Source of the DNA: Vicia villosa
Taxonomy: Eukaryota; Streptophyta; Magnoliopsida; Fabales; Fabaceae
Length of the DNA: 64,000 nt
Reading direction: 5' to 3'
Assembly: GCF_029867415.1 (NCBI RefSeq)
Contig: NW_026705779.1
Span: 1-64,000, forward strand
This document shows positions 55,201 through 64,000 of this stretch, one piece after another. Below the pieces are notes generated by a model. The model made no database searches. It was not told the origin of the DNA and worked only from the letters and a program-made list of their open reading frames with translations. The stretch's first letter is position 1; each line of letters begins with the position of its first letter. The translations under genes and the position numbers were made by a program.

Positions 55201-56490
55201 TACGCTCCTGTAGCACGTCTCGAAGCTATTCGTCTCTTACTTGCTTATGCTTGTTCTAAAGACTTCAAACTATTCCAAATGGATGTTAAAAGTGCCTTTC
55301 TAAATGGCTATATAAATGAAGAAGTCTATGTTGCTCAGCCACCCGGCTTTGAGAATTACATGTATCCAACTCATGTCTATAAGCTGAAACGTGCTCTATA
55401 CGGTCTTAAACAAGCTCCTCGGGCTTGGTACGAACGTTTGAGCAAATTTCTCCTTAGTCAAGGGTACTCTAGGGGTAAAGTTGACACTACTCTCTTTATT
55501 AAAAGAAAAGATAAAGATATTCTCTTAGTCCAAATTTATGTAGATGACATTATATTTGGGTCGACTAATGCAAAACTTGTCAAAGATTTTTCTAAGCTTA
55601 TGCAGAGTGAATTTGAGATGAGTCTCATGGGTGAGCTAAATTTCTTCCTTAGCCTACAAATCAAGCAACTCAGTCATGGAACGTTTGTGAATCAAACTAA
55701 ATACTGTACGGAGCTGCTCAAAAGATTTGGAATGAGTGAAGCAAAAGAAATTGACACACCTATGGCAACAAATACTAATCTAGACAAAGATGAGAAAGGT
55801 AAAGAGGTTGACGTGAAATTATACCGAGGTATGATAGGTTCACTATTGTATCTTACTGCCTCAAGACCAGACATTATGTTTAGTGTGTGTATGTGTGCAA
55901 GATATCAATCTTGTCCAAAAGAATCTCACTTGAAAGCTGTCAAAAGAATTCTGCGATACTTACGTGGAACTACTACATATGGCCTATGGTATCCAAAGGG
56001 AAATGAGTGTCATTTGGTAGGATTCTCCGATTCAGATTTTGCTGGCTGCAAATCCGATAGAAAAAGCACCAGTGGAACATGTCATCTATTCTCAAATTCA
56101 TTGATAAGTTGGCATAGCAAGAAACAAGTATCGGTTGCATTATCTACTGCTGAGGCAGAATATGTAGCTGCTGGAAGCTGCTGTGCACAAATATTATGGC
56201 TCAAACAACAACTTCTTGACTTTGGTATTAAGCTTGATCGCATACCTATCATGTGCGATAACACGAGTGCCATAAACTTGAGTAAAAATCCTGTCTTACA
56301 CTCACGTACCAAGCATATTGAAATAAGACATCACTTTCTATGAGATCATGTAGAGAAAGGAGACGTTACATTTGAACATGTAGAAAGCAAGAAGCAACTA
56401 GCTGACATCTTCACCAAACCTCTAGCAACGGAGCAATACTTCAACATTCGTAGGGAATTAGGGATACTCGATATCTCTAATTTGGGCTAA
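52216..56490 (+). pseudogene. Gag-pol polyprotein of the nested copia, two stop codons
   Basis: A single frame of 1425 codons from ATG 52216 to TAA 56488-56490. The upstream GTG at 52162 lies in the primer site and is not the start. Domains: gag (1-310), CCHC knuckle CFNCGKAGHYKPDC (about 314-327), protease LDSGCSRHMT (about 396), pre-integrase HHCC (LAHINFDLLNK...CDACQKGK), integrase D,D,E (HMDLFGP, SDHGGEFEN, NGVIERKN), RT with YVDDIIFG (about 1108), and RNase H (DSDFAGCKSD, STAEAEYVA). There are no frameshifts. Two stops break it: TGA 54169-54171, just before SDHGGEF, and TGA 56341-56343, before DHVEKG. Both fit CGA (Arg) to TGA, a change expected from methylated CpG. Otherwise full-length for the lineage. 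Confidence 0.95.
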
Positions 56491-56985
56491 TTACGTTTGT
56501 TCTCTCTTAATATTATTCCTTTACTTTATATATATATATATATATATATATGTTCTTTTTTTTGCTAACATTTTTCTTAGCGTAAAGGTAGTTCATCATC
56601 TAGCCAGGCGTCATTCCACATTGATTAAAGGCTGCCATTAAAGTTGAGAAAGCGGTAACGTTATTATTGTTCACTTCCAAAAATCTTATTGATACTATAA
56701 TATGTTATCAATTAACATGCTTATAGTGACTTCATGCATATATCGCTCTTGCTCATTTGACTCTCATGCTATCACTGGCTACCTTTTATGCATGCTAGCA
56801 TTTTATCTATGTTTCTCTCGTTACTCTTCTATTTTCGTTGTATCTCTTTTTGATGTTGAAAAAGGGGGAGATAGATGCTGAGTGTACGGGGGAGCTTTGT
56901 TGAGAGATTGCCTTGTTGAGAGATAGATGCTGAATGCACGGGGGAGCTTCGACTAATGGTTTGCCATCATCAAAAAGGGGGAGTA
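56491..56985 (+). other. 3' untranslated region and polypurine tract of the nested copia
   Basis: Contains (TA)n at 56527-56549, and CT-rich DNA. Two purine tracts are present: GAAAAAGGGGGAGAT (about 56858) and AAAAAGGGGGAGTA (56972-56985), the latter touching the 3' LTR and so the functional one. GCACGGGGGAGCTT repeats around 56888 and 56937. No envelope-like frame in this element. Confidence 0.85.
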
Positions 56986-58528
56986 TGTGAATACAAGATT
57001 ACACTCAAAGATGTTTTTGATTCATGGCAAACTCAAATAAGCATTCAAACAACAAGGCGGAAGCAGAAAACTCAAAGAAAAGCAAGCTTTGATCACTCAT
57101 GATAGTACAGATTGATCCATTATACTTATAGGTCGACTCAACACAAGCAAATCAAGAAGAATGCAGAAAACCAGCAGTTAGGTCGACCTACTGTCAACCC
57201 AGGTCGACCTAAAATGGAGAAAAATCCATATACTTCTGCTAGGTCGACTAACACATCATCTAGGTCGACCTAAATTGATGAAATTTGCATACCAGCCTGC
57301 TAGGTCGACCTACACAACAACTAGGTCGACCTAATCTGAGAAAATGTCCCCAGAATGCAGTTGAAAAGGATTCTGGTCGACCTACTCCTTAAACAGGTCG
57401 ACCTAACTGGGAGCAAAATTCTGCAAGCTCTGCTAGGTCGACCTAAGCACTACAAGAGGTCGACCTAACTGATCAAGAATGCCAAAAATTCGGTTTCTCT
57501 CATCTCCAACTGTTAAGCTATCATATATATTGTCCAAGGTTCATTATTCAAAGTAACACCAACGACTGAAAGATACACAAACGCTTCTCATCTTCGTTCT
57601 TCATCATCTCCAACACAATTACACATAATCATTCTTGCGTTGCGGGTTAGTGATGAGTTCGATAACGTCGATGGAACGGAATTGAAGATTCCTTGTGGGT
57701 GAAGGTTTGTGGGGTTTGTTGGTGAATAAAATCTGCGGGTTTTATCCTCCACGACGGGTGGTTCTTGGGGGTTTTTATCAAGAGGCGTTCATTGAGGATT
57801 CGGCTGAGTGTAACGATTGAGGAACGGGGAGTTCAAGGAATCAAGACACTGCAGAAGGGAATCAAAGTGAAGCTCTTGGATAACCTTGATCTTGCTCAAG
57901 ATTAAGGGGGAAGAAGATTCAAAGGATCGACATAATTGGTTTATCGTTTATCGCTTTGTTATCTTCTTTGTATATACTACTTTCAACATTAATGAAAGAT
58001 TACCCAATTTCAATTCGGAATTGGGGGCAGACGTAGTCGTAGCGAGGACGATCGACGAACTGCCTAAACAAATATCGTGTTCTTGTCGCTTTTACTTTTT
58101 CATTTACATTCTGTTCATATTTGGTTATAATAGCAAATTGATCAACGATTCGAGTGTTAAGATTGTGAATTAAGAACCTATATAAATATCACAATCCATC
58201 ACATATTGAATCACCATCAATTTGATCATTATCACCAAGTGTTTGTATATTTGTTTCTATCACTCTTACTGCATTGCAAACATTGTCCATCATACAAGAA
58301 GTTAATCTGATTTTCAATAAGAGCAACGCTTTGATTCTGCAACGTATACTCTTATCACTTACCTCAAGTTTTTGACTGGTTTTTAAACACATATACAATC
58401 GTTTCGATAGTGGTTCGGAATAGACGCAAGTCGATTCAGAATCACTTCCGCTGAAAAGTCATTTAACTCCGTAAAACTCTGAACGATCTATTCACCCCCC
58501 CTCTAGATCCTAAGGCCAGCGTCTAACA
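56986..58528 (+). repeat. 3' LTR of the nested copia (1543 bp)
   Basis: Same ends as the 5' LTR. It has a 20-bp segment ATTCAGAATCACTTCCGCTG (near 58434-58454) and one extra C that the 5' LTR lacks. The palindrome array is at 57130-57466. Confidence 0.95.
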
Positions 58529-58533
58529 GTCTC

Positions 58534-61033
58534 TTCCTCTAGGCCTTTAGAACTTCTGCACATTGATCTTTTTGGCCCAGTCAAAATAGCATCAATCAGA
58601 GGCAAGAAGTATGGATTGGTCATTGTAGATGACTACAGCAGATGGACATGGGTAAAGTTCTTAAAACACAAGGATGAGTCACATTCTGTGTTCTTTGACT
58701 TCTGTAATCAGATTCAATCTGACAAGGAATGTAAAATCATAAAAGTCAGAAGTGATCATGGTGGTGAATTTGAGAACATATTTTTTGAAATTTATTTCAA
58801 AGAAAATGGTATTGCCCATGATTTCTCTTGTCCTAGAACTCCACAAAAAGATGGAGTTGTAGAACTAAAGAATAGGACTCTCCAAGAAATGGCCAGAACC
58901 ATGATCAATGAGACTAATATGGCTAAGCATTTCTAGGCAAATGCAATTAACACAGCTTGTTATATTGAGAATATAATCTCTATAAGACCTATTATCAATA
59001 AGACTCCTTATGAATTATGGAAGAACAGAAAGCCCAAGATTTCATATTTCCATCCATTTGGATGTGTTTTCTATATTTTGAATACTAAGGATCATCTGAA
59101 CAAGTTTGATTCCAAAGCTCAGAAGTGTTTCCTTCTTGGATATTCTGAACGCTCTAAGGGCTACAAAGTATAAAATACGGAAACTCTGATAGTTGAGGAA
59201 TCAATCAATATCAGATTTGATGATAAACTTGGCATTGAAAAGCCAATGCAGAATGAGAATTTTGCAGATATAGACATTTCTGATCCAGATCATGAAGAAT
59301 CCAGAAGAAAGGATGTTTCAGAAGATCAAGTTGTAGCTTCTTTAGAGAATCTCAGAATATTCGAAGAGCCAACACTCATAAGATCTTCAAAGATCAACTC
59401 TGCACATCCTGAAGATGTTATAATTGGAAAGAAAGATGATCCCATCAGAACAAGAGCATTACTAAAGAACAATGCAGAATGTCAATTTGGTTTAGTATCT
59501 TTGATTGAGCCACCTTCTATTGATCAAGCTATGGAAGATGCTGACTGGATAATCGTCATGCAAGAAGAGTTAAATCAGTTTACAAGGAATGATGTCTGGG
59601 ATCCGGTTCCAAGACCCAAAGGATTCAACATTATTGGAACAAAATGGGTATTCAGAAACAAGCTGAATGAGAAAGGTGGAGTTGTCAGAAACAAAGCCAG
59701 ACTAGTCGCTCAGGGATATAGTCAACAAGAAGGTATTGACTATACAAAAACCTTTGCACCAGTGGCCAGGTTAGAATCTATTAGATTATTAATTTCTTTT
59801 GCCACTCAGAATAACATCACTCTGTATCAGATGGATGTTAAGAGTGCCTTTTTAAATGGTTATATAGATGAAGAATTTTATGTTCACCAACCTCCTGGTT
59901 TTGAAGACTCTAAGTCTCCAGAACATGTTTTTAAACTAAAGAAATCATTATACGGTTTGAAGCAAGCTCCCACAGCTTGGTATGAAAGATTAAGTTCTTT
60001 CCTTCTAGATAATGGTTTCACAAGAGGAAAAGTAGACACAACTCTCTTCTGTAAAACCTATAAAAAGGATATGTTAATTTGTAAAATTTATGTAGATGAT
60101 ATTATTTTTGGAACATCTAATGCTACACTTGGAAAGGAGTTTGCTAAGTCTATGCAGGAAGAATTTGAGATGAGCATGATGGGAGAACTCAAATACTTCC
60201 TAGGCATTCAGATCAATCAAACCTCTGAAGGAACCTATGTTCATCAGACTAAGTATGTCAAAGAACTTCTGAAGAAATTCAAACTATTTGAAAGCAAAGT
60301 AGAAAAAACTCCAATACATCCAACTTGTGTGTTAGGTAAGGATGAGGTAAGCAAGAAAGTAGATCAGAAGATCTACAGAGGTATGATAGGATCTCTTCTC
60401 TATCTGACTGCGCCTAGACCTGATATTTTATTCAGTGTGTGCTTGTGCGCTAGATTCCAATAAGATCCTAGAGAATCTCATTTAACTGCTGTTAAGAGAA
60501 TTCTTAGGTATCTGAAAGGTACTACTAATGTTGGTTTAGTCTACGGAAGATCAGAAGAATACAACTTAGTAGGATATTGTGATGCTGATTACGCTGGAGA
60601 TAGAGTAGAAAGAAAAAGCACTTCTAGAAGCTGTCAGTTTCTGGGAAGTAACCTGATCTCCTGGTATAGCAAGAAGCAAGCAACAATTTCTCTCTACAAC
60701 AGAAGCAGAATATGTAGCTGCTGCTGGATGTAGTACACAAATGCTCTGGATGAAAAGTCAGCTAGAAGACTATCAATATATTAGAGTAATATTCCTATAT
60801 TCTGTGATAATACTTCTGCTATTTGTTTATCTAAAAATCTTATTTTGCATTCTAAAGCTAAACATATAGAGATTAAACATCATTTTATTATGGACTATGT
60901 TTAGAAGGGTGTTCTTTCTTTAAACTTTGTTGATACAGACCATTAATGGGCTGATATCTTTACAAAACCCCTTGCTGGAGATAGGTTTAAGTCCATTTTG
61001 AAGAACATCAGTATGGATTTATGCCCAGAATGA
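58534..61033 (+). pseudogene. SIRE-type pol, second half (integrase, RT, RNase H)
   Basis: Resumes right after the nested element at SRPLELLHIDLFGP. Integrase residues DYSRWTW, SDHGGEFEN and a stop at KHF (W to TAG, 58934) follow. A further stop lies near 59171 and TAA near 60462. RT is readable at 59246-60463 (TKWVFRNKLNEK, YVDDIIFGTSN, FLGIQINQT). RNase H runs from 60464 (GYCDADYAGDR) with a frame slip near 60695 (TEAEYVA in another frame). It ends ADIFTKPLAGD...DLCPE and TGA 61031-61033. Inactive. Confidence 0.85.
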
Positions 61034-61529
61034 AGTTATGAGATGATCTGATATGTGGATTAGTGAGAAGATTATGCTTTATTTATTTTCCTATCAGATG
61101 TTCAGATTATGTATGTTCATATGGACACTCTGGAACTGTTATTACTAACGTTTCATGTGCCTAAGTATGATTCAAAATTTTTGTTAAAGCAAAACAGCTG
61201 TCACCAGCTATTCTAGATGATGACCACATGTTCATTGTGAAGGGACAAGCATGCGTGCAGCTGATGAGACACCGCCCTAGGTAACTGTGGAAATCTTTTC
61301 AACTCTCACGCTAACCCCACTAACGTCTTTCAACATTTAGGATAATTGATTCAGATTCTGTAACCGTGTCATAATTCCATTGCATATTCATTTCAAATCT
61401 GTTTCTATAAACTGCATTTCAATTGCATTGTTTCCCTCTTTCCATTCTCCCTCTTCATATTTTATGCATTTATGTCTTCTTTTCTCTCTTCATTTAAACC
61501 CTATACGAATAAAACTCAACTGCTCATCA
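61034..61529 (+). other. Spacer between pol and the extra frame
   Basis: About 0.5 kb with no gene. A CT-rich leader (61430-61500) precedes the next ATG. A short frame at 61380-61586 is merely the upstream extension of the same reading frame. Confidence 0.6.
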
Positions 61530-64000
61530 ATGGCGTCTTCTTCTACTCAACATAATGCTTCGTCTTCTCAACAACCAGAACAATAGCAACAACAAACAGT
61601 TTTCACTCCATTAAAAACCTGTCTGATTCCGATGAATGAATTAGAAGTTCTCAGTGAAACAATGGTTGATTTTGATAATCTTCAAGACCATGGGTTTAAC
61701 TTGAAGATCAATATGTTGGTTCAAGGCTGGGAACCATTCTTCAACCGTCTTATTGGCCCAGTTTACCTGGAATTGGTAAAGGAGTTTTGGGTTCATGTAA
61801 CGTTAATGCCAAAAGCAATTTTGTATTTCGTTTGTGCCAAGAGATCTCCATCACTGAAAACCTGATCATAAGATTGCTGGGTCTGGAAGGATGTTTTGGT
61901 GCTGCTGGAGCTATTATAGGCAGAACAGATTGGGACGCTGTCTATGGTGAAATCTTCAAATCTGGAGAAGGTTCTACTTGTATCACATATCTGAAGGATC
62001 CCTACAGAATCTGGGCGAAGATTCTTCTGGGTTGCATCTACCACAAAAAGGCTACAGTTTCTCCAAACTACATTAATCAAGATCAACAATACATTCTGTA
62101 TTGTATTGGTAAAGGCGAGAAGGTGGATCTTCCTTACATTCTGTTCATCCGCATGTGGAATCATGTGAGGGATTCAAGAGAACAAACCAGACTGAAGACT
62201 CCAAAGATCAGAAGGAACATCATCCCTCTGGGAAGACTGATTTCTGATGTTTGGATTGAGACAAATTTTGTGCAAGATCTGCTGGATGTTGGAACAATTA
62301 AAGATCTGGTAGCAACATGTGGGAGCACAATGAATGCTCACACTCTGAAAAAAATGAAATTGATAGAGACCATTGATGTTCCTCCCAGAGTGGTAAAAGA
62401 GATCTTGACCAAATGGATTCATGCTCTGGCTGATTTTGAACTCTTCTACAAGAATGAGCACCCCACAACAGTCCTCTTCTATCTGGAAAAGTGTCTAAAG
62501 GATGGCTCTGATATGATCCTGTATGGGTGAGTAACAGAGTGCTTCCTACTTTAGCTAATCAAGATCCATCTCAGAGGAAGGAAGAGAAAGAGAAGAAGAA
62601 AAAGGAAAAGAAGGAAAAGAAAGAAAAGAAAAAAAAGAAGGAGAATAAAGATAAGAAGGAAGAGAAGAAGGAAAAGGAAGAAAAGAAGGAGAAGAAGAGA
62701 ATGTCTTTTGGATATGGACCTTCAAAGCCTCAGAAGAAGAAGAAGAAGAAGAAGAAGAAGAAATCTTCAAGTATTTCTATAACCGAGTTTGTTCCTATTC
62801 CTGTTTTAATTTCTAAAAACATATCAACAGAACCTCAACCAGAAAAATAACATGATTCTGATCACTCAAATAACTCCCTCAAAGTACCCAGATCATCTGA
62901 AGCGTTTCAGCAACTTATAGATTACATAGAAAATCATGTTGAATCTGAACCAAAAAATCATCCTCAAACCACCAGAAAATCTCCACCTTCTGCTTCCTCC
63001 AAATCCAAAGGAAAACGACCTATCCATAACTCTGAACCCATTCTCAATCCAAAACCTTTTAACACCATCCTTTCCCATGAAAACATTTTCTCATCTGCTC
63101 AACCTCCACCCTCTGACCACCACCCAGACGTTGACACTCATGTTTTTTGTAACTTCAATCTCTCTTCATCACCCTCATCATTATCATCTGACTCATTCTT
63201 TCACAAACCTCTCCCCTTTCAACCTGCCCCTCAGAATCCTTCATCTCCACCTTCAGTTGTTGTATTCCTAGACTCTGACAACGAGGTAGACTCTTCACCC
63301 CATCCATCCTCTTCAAACCCTCCTCTCTTGTTTGAAAGACCATCTGAACTATATTTCATCTCTCACCCAAAATCACCAATAACCATTCTCAGATCTACCC
63401 CACCTCCACCTTCTGTTGATATGCGTTTTGAAATTTTAAAACATAAGGTACAGACAGGGTTAGATTGTCTAAAAGTTGCCCATGACTCCAAGTTGGATCA
63501 TGTCGCTGATGGGAAGCTCTGGAAGGCTTTCCTTGAAGATGTGCAAATGGAACTTCTGGATCTTCAGAATGAATGTCTTGCTGATGCTCCTGGTCCCTCT
63601 GGACTAGCTCTGGAGTATGGAATTGGAAAGTACTTTCATCCCATCATGGATTGGAAGCCTCTGGAAGAAGCTAAATTTGTTGATGAGATGGAATCAGATT
63701 CTGAAGAAAATCCTCTGCCTATGGTTGTATGGACTGAAAAGAAGCCTGTGGTTCCTTATCCTCTTTTAGTTCTGACTGGAGACTTTGAGACTCTGTTTGA
63801 GTGGTTCCAGGAGAATCCTCTTGAGGAGAATCATGTTAAGGAGAATCCTGTTGCTGATGCTCAAATGGTTCCAACTGCTGCTGTCCCTACTGCAATTGAG
63901 GAAAATCCTGTTGATTCTTCTACTTGCCCTTCAACCTCTGCATTGTTGGACACTCTGAAGGAACTTCAACACAATCAGGCAACTGTGTTCAATCGTCTGT
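61530..64000 (+). pseudogene. Envelope-like extra frame of the SIRE-type element, broken, runs off the window
   Basis: Starts MASSSTQHNASSSQQPEQ. A stop TAG at 61584-61586 is followed in the same frame by NELEVLSETMVDFDNLQDHG and WEPFFNRLIGPVYLELVKEF. The reading shifts near 61800 to a second frame (ISITENLIIRLLGL, YRIWAKILLGCIYH, NAHTLKKMKLIETI) ending at 62530, and near 62527 to a third with a Lys/Glu-rich stretch (about 62575-62760). A TAA at 62848-62850 breaks the third frame. Beyond it that frame is open to the window end (SSSPSSLSSDSF, SGLALEYGIGKYFHPIMDW). The core resembles the envelope-like or plant-transposon-type domain found after pol in SIRE/Maximus elements. I see no clear signal peptide. 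Its real role is unknown. Confidence 0.65.

Larger units (their letters stand above)
50639..58528 (+). mobile_element. Young Ty1/copia element nested in the SIRE-type pol (7890 bp)
   Basis: LTRs 50639-52160 and 56986-58528 start TGTGAATACAAG and end GCGTCTAACA. The perfect 5-bp duplication GTCTC flanks it (50634-50638, 58529-58533). The primer site, one gag-pol frame, and polypurine tract are in order. Removing the element and one GTCTC restores continuity of the host integrase region. By eye the LTRs differ at about 18 positions over 1.5 kb plus a 20-bp and a 1-bp indel, so the insertion is recent. Gag and RT motifs place it in or near the SIRE/Maximus lineage, but its LTR family differs from its host. 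Confidence 0.95.
47144..64000 (+). mobile_element. SIRE/Maximus-type copia element, damaged; runs past the window
   Basis: Order: 5' LTR (47144-48198), iMet-type primer site TGGCATCAGAGC (48201-48212), gag, protease and part of integrase (48275-50638), an inserted copia (50639-58528), rest of integrase, RT and RNase H (58534-61033), a spacer, and an envelope-like extra frame (61530 to the edge). The extra frame after pol is a known feature of SIRE/Maximus elements. Many stops and several shifts show it is inactive. The 3' LTR is outside the window. Confidence 0.85.

Noticed and set aside
62575..62762. Lys-rich frame as an independent nuclear protein
   Set aside because: It is part of the damaged extra frame of the SIRE-type element and overlaps an (AAG)n tract.

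Overview
This window is repeat-dense plant nuclear DNA. It holds no intact host gene. The mix of repeats suggests a legume, most likely tribe Fabeae (pea, vetch, lentil group): very long Ogre-like LTRs, SIRE/Maximus-type Ty1/copia elements, LTRs starting TGTCATACCC, and many AT-rich foldback MITEs. The genus is an inference and was not tested.

Layout. (1) 1-9484 is a three-level nest. A minus-strand Ty1/copia relic (5166-9484, 250-bp LTR) is broken by a minus-strand SIRE-type copia (3177-5165), whose gag zinc knuckle is broken by an Ogre-like LTR (1-3176). (2) 11188-21564 is a complete, young LTR retrotransposon of about 10.4 kb on the minus strand. It has a perfect 5-bp target duplication (CAATC), a primer site and a polypurine tract, but no recognisable gag or pol, so it is non-autonomous. 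Its interior carries three tandem-repeat fields, one of them an array of stem-loop modules. (3) 24.0-29.4 kb holds a purine-rich duplication, a copia RT scrap, a hairpin repeat and a ten-exon CIPK-type kinase pseudogene. (4) 29462-35242 is a 5.78-kb solo Ogre-like LTR with perfect TSD CAAAG. (5) 35.2-41 kb holds a receptor-like-kinase pseudogene, a CACTA-type MITE, a hAT-type MITE and large foldbacks. (6) 41.0-64.0 kb is a second nest. A copia relic is split by a Tekay-like LTR, itself split by a solo LTR related to element (2). The same relic is then truncated by a large SIRE/Maximus-type element (47144 to beyond the window end). That element contains a young, nearly intact copia element (50639-58528, TSD GTCTC).

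The most interesting signals are not genes. The U3 of the young copia carries eleven GGTCGAC palindromes in pairs 20-22 bp apart, repeating about every 61 bp just upstream of the likely TATA box. The DNA flanking the non-autonomous element carries a different palindrome (CAATYGATTG) with the same 21-bp pairing, and the element inserted inside one of these. The non-autonomous element has a roughly 160-bp tandem array in which each unit encodes several stem-loops, with one paired change that preserves base pairing. tRNA-like A/B-box signatures lie inside several unrelated elements.

Coordinates of LTR ends come from terminal TG/CA, target duplications and comparison of copies by eye. No alignment or database search was run.
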